A DNA stretch of 64,000 nucleotides. It comes from Selenomonadaceae bacterium (GTDB lineage Bacteria; Bacillota; Negativicutes; Selenomonadales; Selenomonadaceae). Of this stretch, positions 17,835-27,513 are shown one piece after another. A program made the position numbers and the translations under genes. Location of the stretch: the NCBI GenBank assembly GCA_017518105.1, contig JAFWWC010000007.1, positions 104,555-168,554 of the forward strand, given 5' to 3'. Positions within the stretch are counted from its first letter, which is position 1; each line of letters starts with the position of its first letter. The notes under the pieces are model-generated. The model searched no databases, was not told the origin of the DNA, and saw nothing but the letters and a program-made list of their open reading frames with translations.

Positions 17835-19354
17835 GACTTGTCAATCACAATGCGCGGGAAGAGTTGCTCAGGCTTGCCGACCTCGTGATTGGGTTCAAGC
17901 AGTCCGAAAGTCTCCGCGTCATCAAGTCTAGGCTCCGAATTGACTTTGAGCTGAGCGCGTATCTTTTGAGCCGTCGACGGCATGAACGGCGCGATTAGCA
18001 GGCTGACAATCCTAAGCGACTCGGCTAGGTTGTAAAGGACGTTCGCAAGTGCTTGACGCTGAGTTTCGTCTTTGGCGAGTTTCCAAGGCGCGGTTTCGTC
18101 AATGTACTTGTTCGCCCGCCCGATAAACTTCCACACGACCTTAACCGCGTCCGAAAGTAGGATTGCCTCCATGAGCTTGCGATAATCCTTTGCCGTGTCG
18201 ATTGCCTCTTGCCGGAACGACTTATCAAGGTCGGTGCCTTCCGTTGACTGCAGGAGGATTCCCTTTTGGAATTTGCCAATCATGTTAAGCGTTCGGTGCA
18301 GGAGATTGCCGAGGTCGTTAGCTAAGTCGGCGTTAATCCTCTGAATCAAAGCGTCGCGATTGAAGTTGCCGTCAAGCCCAAGTGTAATCTCGCGCAGGAG
18401 GAAATATCGGATAGCGTCCGCGCCGAATTCCTCAACCAACGCCACGGGGTCGACGACGTTGCCTTTTGACTTCGACATTTTATCGCCGTCGGTGACTAAC
18501 CAACCATGCCCGTAAATCTGCTTAGGTAGCGGAAGACCAGCCGCCATGAGCATTGCCGGCCAAATGATTGAATGGAAGCGGACGATTTCTTTTCCGACGA
18601 GGTGAATATCCGCCGGCCAAAACTTTTTCATTTCGGGATTGTGAATCAGCGGCGTGATATAGTTGATAACGGCGTCGAACCAAACGTAAATGACGTGGCG
18701 TTGGTCGTCGGGCACGGGAATCCCCCAATCAAACGACGTGCGCGATATGCACAAATCCTCCAGCCCTTGCTTGATGAAGTTAATCATCTCGTTGCGCCGC
18801 GAGGTCGGCACGATGAATTCGGGGTGTTCGTCAATGTGTTTAAGCAAAGCGTCGGCATATTTGGACAGGCGGAAGAAGTAAGCCTCCTCCGAGACGCGCT
18901 CAACGGGGCGATGACAATCGGGGCAACAGCCGTTCTCGTCAAGTTGCAACTCCGTCCAATACGACTCGCAAGGCGTGCAATAAAGTCCGGTATATTCTCC
19001 CTTGTAAATGTCGCCGTTCGCCTTAATCCGCCGGAAAATTTCCTGCACAACCTGTTCATGGCGTGGCTCGCTCGTTCGTATGAAGTCGTCGTTCGAGATA
19101 TGAAACTTTTTCCAGAGGTCTTTGAAACTGTCGACAATCGGGTCAATGTACTCAAGCGGCGTTTTGCCCTCGGCTTGTGCGGTGCGTTGAATCTTTTGCC
19201 CGTGTTCGTCAGAGCCAGTCAGGAAGAAGACTTCATAGCCCGCCAGCCGTTTGAAACGTGCGATAGCGTCGGCAATGGTCGTGCAATAGGCGTGACCGAT
19301 GTGAAGTTTTGCGCTGGGGTAGTAAATCGGCGTCGTGATGTAAAATGTTTTCAT
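17831..19354 (-). CDS. metG: Methionyl-tRNA synthetase (short form)
   Basis: Charges tRNA-Met. The class I signature is HIGH in YPSAKLHIGHAYCT near residue 18, and the KMSKS motif is in DGDKMSKSKGNVVDP. Two CxxC pairs (CTPCESYW and CPDCHR) form a zinc knuckle. At 507 residues it ends after the anticodon-binding domain and lacks the C-terminal tRNA-binding (Trbp111-like) extension seen in many longer MetG proteins. It overlaps both rsmI and the M48 protease gene by four bases. Confidence 0.96.
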   Translation of the reverse strand: MKTFYITTPIYYPSAKLHIGHAYCTTIADAIARFKRLAGYEVFFLTGSDEHGQKIQRTAQAEGKTPLEYIDPIVDSFKDLWKKFHISNDDFIRTSEPRHEQVVQEIFRRIKANGDIYKGEYTGLYCTPCESYWTELQLDENGCCPDCHRPVERVSEEAYFFRLSKYADALLKHIDEHPEFIVPTSRRNEMINFIKQGLEDLCISRTSFDWGIPVPDDQRHVIYVWFDAVINYITPLIHNPEMKKFWPADIHLVGKEIVRFHSIIWPAMLMAAGLPLPKQIYGHGWLVTDGDKMSKSKGNVVDPVALVEEFGADAIRYFLLREITLGLDGNFNRDALIQRINADLANDLGNLLHRTLNMIGKFQKGILLQSTEGTDLDKSFRQEAIDTAKDYRKLMEAILLSDAVKVVWKFIGRANKYIDETAPWKLAKDETQRQALANVLYNLAESLRIVSLLIAPFMPSTAQKIRAQLKVNSEPRLDDAETFGLLEPNHEVGKPEQLFPRIVIDKS

Positions 19355-20163
19355 TGAGTGTCCTCCTTAAGCAGTGTGTTATAAATTTCGCGGCGGCTGA
19401 CGTTGAATCGCTTTGCCGCCTCGCGCATTGCGGATTTCTTATCAAGTCCTTGCTCCAAAAGTTTTCGGTAGAAGTCAAGCGGCGTGTCCTCAAGCGGCGG
19501 CGGCTTGTGGTTACCTTCCACGATGATTACGAATTCCCCGCGTGGCTCGTCTAGGCGTTCAATCAGCTCGCTTAGCGTCCCGCGTAAAAATTCTTCATGG
19601 ACTTTGGTCAGCTCGCGTGCAAGGACTGTTTCCCGTTCCCCGAAGACTTCCGCAAGCTCCGATAAAAAATCTTTCAGGCGATGCGGTGCCTCGTAGAAGA
19701 TTATCGTTGCCTCGACCGTCGAAAGTCTTTCCAAAAGCTCGCGGCGATTCTTCTTTGTCTTGGGCGCGAAGCCTGCGAATAAAAATTTTGACGTGTCTAG
19801 CCCCGAACATATCAGCGCACTCAAGGCGGCGTTGGCTCCGGGTATCGGGCAAACGTCTATCCCCGCGTCGATTGCAAGCCTCACTAAGTCTGCGCCTGGG
19901 TCACAGATTGCCGGCAAGCCCGCGTCACTCACCACGGCAACCGATTCGCCCGCCTGCAACCTTTGCAAAATCTTTTCGGCGGCGGACGCCTTGCAATTCT
20001 CATCGAACCGTATTAGCGGCGTGTGTATGTCAAAGTGCGTCAAAAGCTTCCGAGTGCGTCGCGTGTCTTCCGCCGCGATTAAGTCGACTTCGCGCAGGAT
20101 TCGCACGGCTCTAAACGTCATGTCCTCAAGGTTGCCAATCGGCGTCGCGCACAAGTACAGCAA
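19351..20163 (-). CDS. rsmI: RsmI, 16S rRNA C1402 2'-O-methyltransferase
   Basis: A SAM-dependent SPOUT-independent rRNA methyltransferase of the tetrapyrrole-methylase fold, about 270 residues. The start segment LYLCATPIGNLEDMTFRA, the RTRKLLTHFDI region, VSDAGLPAICDPGADLV and IFYEAPHRL are diagnostic. I choose TTG 20163, six bases after GGAGGT, because family members begin just before LYLxATPIGN. The longer reading from 20280 would run through the promoter region. It is first in the minus-strand operon down to 10450. Confidence 0.94.
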   Translation of the reverse strand: MLYLCATPIGNLEDMTFRAVRILREVDLIAAEDTRRTRKLLTHFDIHTPLIRFDENCKASAAEKILQRLQAGESVAVVSDAGLPAICDPGADLVRLAIDAGIDVCPIPGANAALSALICSGLDTSKFLFAGFAPKTKKNRRELLERLSTVEATIIFYEAPHRLKDFLSELAEVFGERETVLARELTKVHEEFLRGTLSELIERLDEPRGEFVIIVEGNHKPPPLEDTPLDFYRKLLEQGLDKKSAMREAAKRFNVSRREIYNTLLKEDTQ

Positions 20164-20226
20164 CTTCACACCTCCAAAGCTTTTCTCACTAGATGCAACG
20201 TTCACGTTGCCCAAAAATTTTTTGCC

Positions 20227-20235
20227 ATTATAGCA
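20227..20235 (-). promoter_or_regulatory. Extended -10 promoter for the rsmI-metG-glycan operon
   Basis: On the minus strand the sequence TGCTATAAT is a perfect extended -10 element (TGnTATAAT), about 64 bases upstream of the rsmI start; no good -35 is visible. Just downstream, an inverted repeat GCAACG/CGTTGC (20195-20210) could be an operator or a 5' UTR hairpin. Confidence 0.6.
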
Positions 20236-20279
20236 CAGTTCGCGGCAATGTGATATAGTTTCGGCAAGGAGGGACGGCA

Positions 20280-20681
20280 ATGATTGTTAAGACCTTGTAC
20301 CGCGTGAAATTCTTCGATACTGACGTTATGGGCGTCGTGCACCACGCGAACTATATCCGCTGGTTCGAGACGGGGCGCGTTGAGTTCTTGCGAGAACTCG
20401 GCATCGACCTAAACGAGATGATGAGCGACGGGATTTTATTTCCGATTGTCGAGATTACGGCGAAGTTTCATGCCCCCGCGAAGTTCGATGACGAGCTGGA
20501 GATTATCACGACGGCGGAGGCTTTGACTAAGGCTAAGATGAAGTTCGATTACGTGATACGCAAGCGCGGCGAGGAAAAAATTTTGGCGGAGGGAACAAGC
20601 CTGAATGTCTTCACGAACGAAGGGAAGATATGCCGCTTGCCCGATAGGTATTATTCGCGACTGATACGAGGCTTAGAATGA
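20280..20681 (+). CDS. Acyl-CoA thioesterase, YbgC/4HBT family
   Basis: A 133-residue hotdog-fold thioesterase. The motif FFDTDVMGVVHHANYIRWFE contains the family's catalytic aspartate and the conserved HxNY segment, and the C-terminal KILAEGTSLNVFTNEGK is typical. YbgC-like enzymes hydrolyse acyl-CoA or acyl-ACP thioesters in the cytoplasm, often near envelope genes. The ATG at 20280 has a strong AAGGAGG site. It lies divergent from rsmI and overlaps the next gene by four bases. Confidence 0.92.
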   Translation: MIVKTLYRVKFFDTDVMGVVHHANYIRWFETGRVEFLRELGIDLNEMMSDGILFPIVEITAKFHAPAKFDDELEIITTAEALTKAKMKFDYVIRKRGEEKILAEGTSLNVFTNEGKICRLPDRYYSRLIRGLE

Positions 20682-21886
20682 GTCGGCGACTTTTTATCAA
20701 GGTGTTAATCGCGTTGGGACTCGGCGCATACTTCCCGAAGCTGGCGGAGGCTGAACGGCTTGAGGAATTGCACACGCCGCAAGACGGCTACGAGCCACTG
20801 ACGAGCGTAAAATTTCTGCGGCAAGTCGTCACGCGTGATTCAAGGGTCTCGCGAATGATAATGTGGCAGGCGGAAGCGGAAGAACCTTTTCAAGTGGAAT
20901 GGCAACTTGTCGGCGAGGAGGCGGCGCACTTCTCCGAGGTCAAGCGACGAGACTTAATCTATTCGTGCAAGCTTGAAGGACTAAAGGCGGCGAGTTTGTA
21001 TAAGTTCCGAATCGTGGCGGGCGAACGGGCGACTTCATGGCAAGAGTTGCGGACGGCGGGCGATGGGGCATTCCAAATGATAATTTTCGCGGACAGTCAA
21101 TGCGAGCATTACGACGTTTGGCAGAGGACAGCGGACGCGGCGCACGAACTTTATCCCGACGCGGAGCTTGTGACGGTTATCGGCGACTTGGTGGACAACG
21201 GCGAGGCGGATTATCAATGGCGGGCGTGGCACGTGTCGGCGGCTAAGATTTTATCGGGGCGGACGTTTGCGCCGGTCATGGGTAATCACGAGTGCTACGG
21301 CGTCGATTGGTTCAATGCCTTGCCGACGGGCTACCTTAATCAGTTCAACTTGCCCGATAACGACGCTAAGAACCTGGGCGGCTACTTCTATTCCTTCGAC
21401 TACGGGGCGGCGCATTTCTTTATCCTGAACACGCAATTTGCAGAGCTGGACAAGTTCAAGCCGAACATGCAAGCCGCGCAGGAGTATTGGCTCCGACGCG
21501 ACGCCGCCAACGTCAATCGCCCGTGGAAGATTGTTTTCATGCACAAGGACATTTACGACTACGGGCAAGACAGGTTCAACGACATTGCGGATAGGCTTAT
21601 GGAGCTGTTCGAGGAGCTGGAAATTGATTTGGTGTTCACGGGGCATTTGCATACCTATCGCAATCGCGGACGGATAAAAGGCACGACTTACATCTTGTGC
21701 GGGCGGGCTGGCGACCAAAAATATGTTGAGCCGCACTCGACGATTGACAACGTAGCGTATCCGAATCAGCGCGAGGAGCCAGAAAGTTTCATCGCGTTGG
21801 ACGTTCAAGCTTCGGAACTGCACTTGACGGCACGCACAGTCAAAGGCGAGCTTTTGGACGACTTCACACTAAGGAGGAATGATTAA
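20678..21886 (+). CDS. Tat-exported metallophosphoesterase
   Basis: A 402-residue calcineurin-like phosphoesterase with a purple-acid-phosphatase-like N-terminal beta domain. The leader MSRRLFIKVLIALGLGAYF carries an SRRxFxK twin-arginine motif and a hydrophobic stretch, ending near KLAEA. Metal-binding motifs are visible in order: IFADSQ, VIGDLVDNGE, VMGNHECYG, VFMHKD and FTGHLHTYRNRG. It should act outside the cytoplasmic membrane on phosphoester substrates; the exact substrate is unknown. Translation is coupled to the thioesterase gene. Confidence 0.9.
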   Translation: MSRRLFIKVLIALGLGAYFPKLAEAERLEELHTPQDGYEPLTSVKFLRQVVTRDSRVSRMIMWQAEAEEPFQVEWQLVGEEAAHFSEVKRRDLIYSCKLEGLKAASLYKFRIVAGERATSWQELRTAGDGAFQMIIFADSQCEHYDVWQRTADAAHELYPDAELVTVIGDLVDNGEADYQWRAWHVSAAKILSGRTFAPVMGNHECYGVDWFNALPTGYLNQFNLPDNDAKNLGGYFYSFDYGAAHFFILNTQFAELDKFKPNMQAAQEYWLRRDAANVNRPWKIVFMHKDIYDYGQDRFNDIADRLMELFEELEIDLVFTGHLHTYRNRGRIKGTTYILCGRAGDQKYVEPHSTIDNVAYPNQREEPESFIALDVQASELHLTARTVKGELLDDFTLRRND

Positions 21887-23068
21887 ATGAATTTGCAAGG
21901 CTTAATCGTCTGCCGCAACCTATTGGACGAAGATATTTTCACGGGCGCGGCCGACAAGTTCGACACTGCCGCTAAACTGATTGAACGGGCGGAACGGCTC
22001 GGCTTGAGCGGCAATCTCTTTCGGGCGTATCTGATTTACCTTCTGGCGCACGAACCTAACCTTATCTCCACGACGATTGAATCAAGCGGCGGCGTTATCG
22101 GCGAGAGCCTCCGCGAAGTTTTCAAACACGACGTGGAAATTTTACTGCCGATACTGCGCGGCGAACTCTGGAGCGATTTAAAAATCCTCGACATATACAA
22201 GCCGACCGCCGCGAGCAACGACGATGCACTTAGCGAACTTCTTCGACGGCTGGACAAGCTCACGACCGCAGAGGAAATCGCCGACGCCTTTATCGAACAC
22301 TGGCGACGCTTCGGCTACGGCGACATTGCGACCTATCGCGCCTTCCGCTGGGATAAAAATATCATCGGCATTCGTCACTTTGAAACGATTCGCCTTGACG
22401 ACCTAATCGGCTACGCGCACCAGAAAGACCTTTTGACAGGCAACACAACCGCCTTTGTCGACGGCAAGCCCGCTAACAACGTTCTGCTCGTCGGGGCACG
22501 CGGCACAGGTAAATCATCGGGCGTCAAAGCTCTGGTCAACGAATACTATTCGCAAGGGCTAAGGCTCGTCCAAATCACTAAACCGCAACTGAAATTCCTG
22601 CCCGAAATCATGGAGACGTTGCGGCGGTTCATGAGCAAGCGGTTTATCGTCTTCCTAGATGATTTGTCGTTTGAGGAGTCGGAGGGCGAGTATAAACATC
22701 TGAAGTCGGCGATTGAAGGCGGCGTGGAGTCTCGTCCGGAAAATGTTTTAATCTACGCCACAAGCAATCGGCGACACCTTATCCGCGAGACTTGGCGCGA
22801 CCGCGACGAGGGGCACGAGGAACTTTATCGCGACGACAGCTTGAACGAAACGATTTCCCTATCAGACAGGTTCGGGCTGATAATTCACTACTACGCGCCA
22901 ACGCAGGCGGAGTACCTTGAGATAATCCGCAGTATGTTGAGGCGGCGGGGCATTGAGCTTGACGCGGAAACGTTGCGGCTTGAGGGCTTGCGTTGGGAAA
23001 TGTCGCATTCGGGGCGCAACGGGCGCACGGCTCAACAGTTCGTCAATTACTATTTGGGGCAACGGTGA
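21887..23068 (+). CDS. DUF815 family AAA-type ATPase
   Basis: A 393-residue ATPase of the DUF815 family. The central segment RLDDLIGYAHQKDLL precedes the Walker A loop LVGARGTGKSSGVKAL and a Walker B-like FIVFLDDLSFE. The sensor region IYATSNRRHLI and the C-terminal GRTAQQFVNYYL are typical. The N-terminal 180 residues are a helical region common in Firmicutes members. The biochemical role of the family is not settled. The stop overlaps the next start codon (TGATG). Confidence 0.9.
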   Translation: MNLQGLIVCRNLLDEDIFTGAADKFDTAAKLIERAERLGLSGNLFRAYLIYLLAHEPNLISTTIESSGGVIGESLREVFKHDVEILLPILRGELWSDLKILDIYKPTAASNDDALSELLRRLDKLTTAEEIADAFIEHWRRFGYGDIATYRAFRWDKNIIGIRHFETIRLDDLIGYAHQKDLLTGNTTAFVDGKPANNVLLVGARGTGKSSGVKALVNEYYSQGLRLVQITKPQLKFLPEIMETLRRFMSKRFIVFLDDLSFEESEGEYKHLKSAIEGGVESRPENVLIYATSNRRHLIRETWRDRDEGHEELYRDDSLNETISLSDRFGLIIHYYAPTQAEYLEIIRSMLRRRGIELDAETLRLEGLRWEMSHSGRNGRTAQQFVNYYLGQR

Positions 23069-24534
23069 TGGCAATGGTCTATCTTATCGGCGCGGGTCCA
23101 GGCGACGTGGGATTGTTGACGCTTAGGGCTTGCGAACTCTTGCAGGCGGCGGACGTCGTGATTTATGACAGGTTAGCCGATGACGCTATCTTGAAGCTCT
23201 GCTCGGCGGCGAAGAAAATTTACGTTGGCAAGGCGGCGGGGCGTCATACCCTCAAGCAGGAGGAGATTAATCAACTGCTAGTCGAGGAGGCGCGGCTCAA
23301 TAAAATCGTCGTTAGGCTAAAGGGCGGCGACCCATTTGTCTTCGGGCGCGGTGGTGAGGAGGCTCTTTATCTGCGCGAACACGGCTTGCCCTTCGAGATT
23401 GTCCCCGGCGTCACGAGTGCGATTGCAGTCCCTGCCTACGCTGGAATTCCCGTAACTCATCGCGGCATCGCTACGAGCTTTGCAGTCGTCACGGGGCACG
23501 AAGACCCACTTAAGCCCGAATCGTCAATCTGCTGGGATAAACTCTCTACGGCGGTCGACACGCTGATTTTCCTAATGGGCGTCGCTAATCTGCCGCAAAT
23601 CGTCAGTAAGCTCATCGAACACGGACGCAACCCCGATACGCCCGCCGCGTTGATTCGTTGGGGCACGAAGCCTGAACAAGAAGTAATCGTCACGACGCTT
23701 GCCGAGGCTCCGCACGCAAACATTGAGCCGCCCGCTATCTTTATCGTCGGCGAGGTCGTCAGCCTCCGCGAACAACTCAAATGGTTCGAGGCGCGTCCGC
23801 TGTTCGGCAAAAGGATTTTGGTCACGCGAGCACGTGCTCAAGCCTCCAAGCTGTCTAAGGCTTTGCAAGACCTCGGCGCACACGTCATAGAGTGCCCGAC
23901 AATAAAAATCGCCGCGCCGTCCGATAACTTTCGTCAGCTTGACAAGGCGATAAAAAATCTTCGCGGCTATGATTGGGTAGTCTTCACCAGTGCAAACGGC
24001 GTCGACAAGTTCTTCAATCGGCTGACACTTCAAGGACGCGACGCACGGGCTTTGAATCAGGTTGCGGCAATCGGTTCGGCGACGGCGGCGAGGCTTTCAA
24101 ACTTCGGGATAATCGCGGACATCATGCCTAAGGATTTTGTCGCGGAAAGCTTAGCCGAATCACTCAAGGACGTTGTAGGCGGTAAGAAAATTTTGCTTGC
24201 ACGGGCGGAGATTGCTCGTGATGTCTTGCCGGAAATATTGAAGAATTTCGGCGCGGAGGTCACGGTTGCTCCCGCTTATCAAACCTTGTCCGAAGCGTCC
24301 GCTCAGATTGACTTCGACGCGCTTGACTTAGTGACGTTCACCAGCTCTTCAACTGTCAAGAACTTCATCGCGGCTTACGGCGTGGACTGCTTGAAAAAAA
24401 TTCCTTCGGCGGCAATCGGTTCGATAACTGCCAAGACTTTGGAAAACTTCGGCGTGGCGGCTGAGGTTGTCGCGGAAGAATTCACAATCAGCGGACTTGT
24501 CGAGGCGATTAGGAAATTTTATGAACGACGATAA
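23068..24534 (+). CDS. cobA-hemD: CobA-HemD fusion: uroporphyrinogen III methyltransferase and synthase
   Basis: A 488-residue bifunctional tetrapyrrole enzyme. Residues 1-245 are the SAM uroporphyrinogen-III C-methyltransferase (VYLIGAGPGDVGLLTLRA, RLKGGDPFVFGRGGEE, VPGVTSA). Residues about 255-488 are uroporphyrinogen-III synthase (RILVTRARAQASKLSKAL, VFTSANGVDKFF, TFTSSSTVKNF). It would make and methylate uroporphyrinogen III toward sirohaem or cobalamin. This fusion is common in Firmicutes. The start is ATG 23068 (or 23074); the frame-compatible TTG far upstream is inside DUF815. No other haem or cobalamin gene is in the window. Confidence 0.95.
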   Translation: MAMVYLIGAGPGDVGLLTLRACELLQAADVVIYDRLADDAILKLCSAAKKIYVGKAAGRHTLKQEEINQLLVEEARLNKIVVRLKGGDPFVFGRGGEEALYLREHGLPFEIVPGVTSAIAVPAYAGIPVTHRGIATSFAVVTGHEDPLKPESSICWDKLSTAVDTLIFLMGVANLPQIVSKLIEHGRNPDTPAALIRWGTKPEQEVIVTTLAEAPHANIEPPAIFIVGEVVSLREQLKWFEARPLFGKRILVTRARAQASKLSKALQDLGAHVIECPTIKIAAPSDNFRQLDKAIKNLRGYDWVVFTSANGVDKFFNRLTLQGRDARALNQVAAIGSATAARLSNFGIIADIMPKDFVAESLAESLKDVVGGKKILLARAEIARDVLPEILKNFGAEVTVAPAYQTLSEASAQIDFDALDLVTFTSSSTVKNFIAAYGVDCLKKIPSAAIGSITAKTLENFGVAAEVVAEEFTISGLVEAIRKFYERR

Positions 24535-24949
24535 ACAATTCAACGAAGACGAGCTTTACGCAGTCGAAGAGACGGACGACGACCTTTACGCGGAAAAAGT
24601 TTCCCTCGACAAGGAGACGCGCCCGAAGACTTTCCACAGCAAAAACTTCGTCGACAGCGAGACGCAAGCGGCGGAGGATAAAGCAAAGTCTTCGACGCAC
24701 GAGCCAGAGCTTAAAGCTAAACTGTCGCATGCGGAAACAAGCGGCGTAGCAATCTCGGCGGTCATGCTAGTTTACGCCCTAGCCGAAGCGGATAAGCCGC
24801 TGTTCTTTCTGTCGACCGCGTTGCTGACGTTCCTATTGCGCCCGCTAATCGGTGCCCTCTTCGGCAAGCACAATCGCGCCGTCCAAAATGCCCTGCATAG
24901 CTTTAGCCTCGTGATGTTTATCGGGGCGTTGCTTATGCTGTTCCTGTGA
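24521..24949 (+). CDS. Small membrane protein with acidic N-terminus, unknown
   Basis: I do not recognise a family. The 142-residue product has a hydrophilic, acidic N-terminal 70 residues ([20 protein letters not shown]), then two to three hydrophobic helices ([40 protein letters not shown]). It starts at ATG 24521, overlapping the end of hemD by 14 bases, so it should be co-translated. The gyrA promoter begins three bases after its stop. It looks like an inner-membrane protein with a cytoplasmic acidic tail. Confidence 0.7.
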   Translation: MNDDKQFNEDELYAVEETDDDLYAEKVSLDKETRPKTFHSKNFVDSETQAAEDKAKSSTHEPELKAKLSHAETSGVAISAVMLVYALAEADKPLFFLSTALLTFLLRPLIGALFGKHNRAVQNALHSFSLVMFIGALLMLFL

Positions 24950-24952
24950 AGT

Positions 24953-24981
24953 TTGATAATTGGCGGCGCGGGTGCTATACT
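24953..24981 (+). promoter_or_regulatory. Sigma-70-type promoter of gyrA
   Basis: TTGATA at 24953-24958 and TATACT at 24976-24981 are separated by exactly 17 bases, 28 bases before the gyrA start codon. It lies immediately after the preceding stop, giving gyrA its own transcription start. Confidence 0.8.
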
Positions 24982-25008
24982 GTTCTAAAAATTGGAAGAG
25001 GTGAGAAT

Positions 25009-27450
25009 GTGCAAGAACTAAACTTTGGACACGGGAAGATTATCCCAGTCAATCTCGAACACGAGATGAAATTCTCTTACATAGATTACGCAATGTCGGT
25101 TATCGTGTCACGCGCCCTGCCCGACGTGCGCGACGGTTTAAAGCCCGTGCACCGCAGAATCCTTTACGCAATGCAAGAGGCAGGCATGACCAGCGGCAAG
25201 CCTTACAAGAAGTCGGCACGTATCGTCGGTGAGGTTTTGGGTAAATATCATCCGCACGGCGATACTTCTGTCTATGATGCGATCGTTCGTATGGCGCAGG
25301 ATTTCTCTATGCGGTACCTGCTAGCCGACGGGCACGGCAACTTTGGTTCGGTAGACGGTGACCCAGCCGCCGCCATGCGTTATACCGAAGTCCGCATGTC
25401 GAAGATTTCCGAGCTTATGCTTCAGGACATCGAAAAAGACACCGTGGACTTCATGCCCAACTACGACGAATCACTCAAGGAACCGTCAGTTCTGCCCGCG
25501 AAGTTCCCTCAGCTGCTAGTCAATGGCTCATCGGGTATCGCGGTGGCCATGGCTACGAACATTCCCCCGCACAACATAGGCGAGATTATCGACGCGACAC
25601 TTTATCTAATCGACGAGCCAGACGCCTCGACCCGCGAGCTTATGAAGATTGTTAAAGGTCCCGACTTCCCGACCGCCGGCTTGATTATCGGCAAGGAAGG
25701 AATTCGCGATGCTTATGCCTCTGGACGCGGCGCAATCAAAATGCGGGCGAGAACGTCGATTGAAAAGCTTTCTAACGGTAAAAGTCGTATCCTCGTCACG
25801 GAGCTACCGTATCAAGTCAACAAGGCGCGACTGATAGAAAAGATTGCCGACCTCGTCCGCGACAAGACGATTGAGGGCATAACCGATTTACGCGACGAGT
25901 CTGACCGCGAGGGCATGAGGATTGCTATCGACCTTCGCCGCGACGCCACGCCGCAAATCATCTTGAATCAGCTGTTCAAGCATACGCAAATGCAAGATAC
26001 CTTCGGCGTGAATATGATTGCGCTAGTCGACGGCAAGCCGCAGCTCCTCAACCTCAAGGAAATCCTCAAGCACTACATCAGGCATCAAGAGGAAGTCATC
26101 ACGCGGCGCACACGCTTTGACTTAGCTAAGGCTCGCGCACGTGCCCACATACTTGAGGGCTTGACGACGGCGGTTAAGAGTCTCGAACGAGTGATTAAGA
26201 TTGTCCGCGATAGTTCGTCAGTGGCAGACGCTAAGTCGGAGCTTATGAGTTGGTTTGAATTCAGCGACGTGCAGGCTCAAGCGATTTTGGATTTGCGTTT
26301 GCAGAAGCTAACAGGGCTTGAACGTTCCAAACTCGACGAGGAATATCGCAACGTCATCGCGGCGATTAAGGACTATGAATTGATTCTCGGCGACGAACAA
26401 CGGATACTGCAGATAATCAAAGACGAGCTGACGGCGGTTAAGGAAAAGTTCAATGACGACCGGCGTACAGAGATTGTCGGCGAGGAGCTGTCAGCGTTCG
26501 AGGCGGAGGACTTGATTGACGACGATGATATTGTTGTTACCTTGACGCACGGCGGCTACGTCAAGCGAATCGACCTAGACGCCTATAAGCGGCAGAAACG
26601 TGGCGGCGTCGGTGTAACGGGCATGGGCACTAAGGAAGAAGACTTCGTGGAACAGATTCTGATAACCACGACGCACCATACAATTTTATTTTTCACGAAC
26701 AAGGGCAAAGTCTTCCACCTCAAAGCCTATCAAATCGCCGAATCGGGACGCGCCGCCAAAGGTAACCACATTAGCAACCTTTTGATGATTGAGGCGGGCG
26801 AGAAAATTACCGCGATGATTAAGGTTAGGAACTTCGACCCGACGCGCTATCTGTTCATGGCGACGCGCAAAGGTATCGTCAAGAAGACTCAGCTTAGCGA
26901 GTTTAGCTCGATGATGAAACGCGGCATGATTGCTATCAAGCTAGATAAGGACGACGAGTTGATTGGCGTCAAGTTCACGGAGGGCGAACGATTTATAATC
27001 CTCGGCACCGCGCAAGGCATGACAATTTCTTTTGCGGAAGAGGAAGTGCGTTCAATGGGGCGGTCGGCTCGCGGCGTCAAAGGCATTCAGCTTAAGCGCG
27101 GTGACCGTGTAATTGGCATGGATAAACTACGGCGCGGGGCTGAAGTCTTGACCGTCAGTGCGGAGGGCATTGGCAAGCGCACGCCCGCCGAAGAGTATCG
27201 ACCGCAGGGGCGCGGCGGCAAAGGTCTTATCAACATGAAGATAACCGAGAAGACTGGCGAAGTCGTCGGGATTAAAGTTGTCACGCCCGACCAAGAGTTG
27301 CTTTTGATAACCACTGAAGGCTTTGTGATTCGCACGAGCATAGACGACATCGGCTTGCAGGGGCGCAATACTCAAGGCGTTATCCTCATGAAGACAAAGG
27401 AAGATGACCGCGTTGCCTCTTTGGCGACGGTTACTCTTAAGAATGATTAA
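25009..27450 (+). CDS. gyrA: DNA gyrase subunit A
   Basis: The breakage-reunion subunit of gyrase, 813 residues. Active-site tyrosine Y125 is in [10 protein letters not shown], and the quinolone region [10 protein letters not shown] has Thr86 at the place of E. coli Ser83. The C-terminal beta-pinwheel contains a GyrA-box-like [18 protein letters not shown], which separates it from ParC. I choose GTG 25009 (VQELNFGHG) behind GAAGAGGTG; the upstream in-frame ATG would place 21 residues across the promoter. gyrB is not in this window. Confidence 0.95.
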   Translation: MQELNFGHGKIIPVNLEHEMKFSYIDYAMSVIVSRALPDVRDGLKPVHRRILYAMQEAGMTSGKPYKKSARIVGEVLGKYHPHGDTSVYDAIVRMAQDFSMRYLLADGHGNFGSVDGDPAAAMRYTEVRMSKISELMLQDIEKDTVDFMPNYDESLKEPSVLPAKFPQLLVNGSSGIAVAMATNIPPHNIGEIIDATLYLIDEPDASTRELMKIVKGPDFPTAGLIIGKEGIRDAYASGRGAIKMRARTSIEKLSNGKSRILVTELPYQVNKARLIEKIADLVRDKTIEGITDLRDESDREGMRIAIDLRRDATPQIILNQLFKHTQMQDTFGVNMIALVDGKPQLLNLKEILKHYIRHQEEVITRRTRFDLAKARARAHILEGLTTAVKSLERVIKIVRDSSSVADAKSELMSWFEFSDVQAQAILDLRLQKLTGLERSKLDEEYRNVIAAIKDYELILGDEQRILQIIKDELTAVKEKFNDDRRTEIVGEELSAFEAEDLIDDDDIVVTLTHGGYVKRIDLDAYKRQKRGGVGVTGMGTKEEDFVEQILITTTHHTILFFTNKGKVFHLKAYQIAESGRAAKGNHISNLLMIEAGEKITAMIKVRNFDPTRYLFMATRKGIVKKTQLSEFSSMMKRGMIAIKLDKDDELIGVKFTEGERFIILGTAQGMTISFAEEEVRSMGRSARGVKGIQLKRGDRVIGMDKLRRGAEVLTVSAEGIGKRTPAEEYRPQGRGGKGLINMKITEKTGEVVGIKVVTPDQELLLITTEGFVIRTSIDDIGLQGRNTQGVILMKTKEDDRVASLATVTLKND

Positions 27451-27454
27451 AGAC

Positions 27455-27483
27455 TTGACCTGAAGTCGGCTTGACGTTATAGA
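27455..27483 (+). promoter_or_regulatory. Promoter of the iron alcohol dehydrogenase gene
   Basis: TTGACC at 27455-27460 and TATAGA at 27478-27483 with a 17-base spacer lie between the gyrA stop and the dehydrogenase start. Confidence 0.6.
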
Positions 27484-27513
27484 ATCGGAAAAAATTTATG
27501 GAGAGTGATTTGC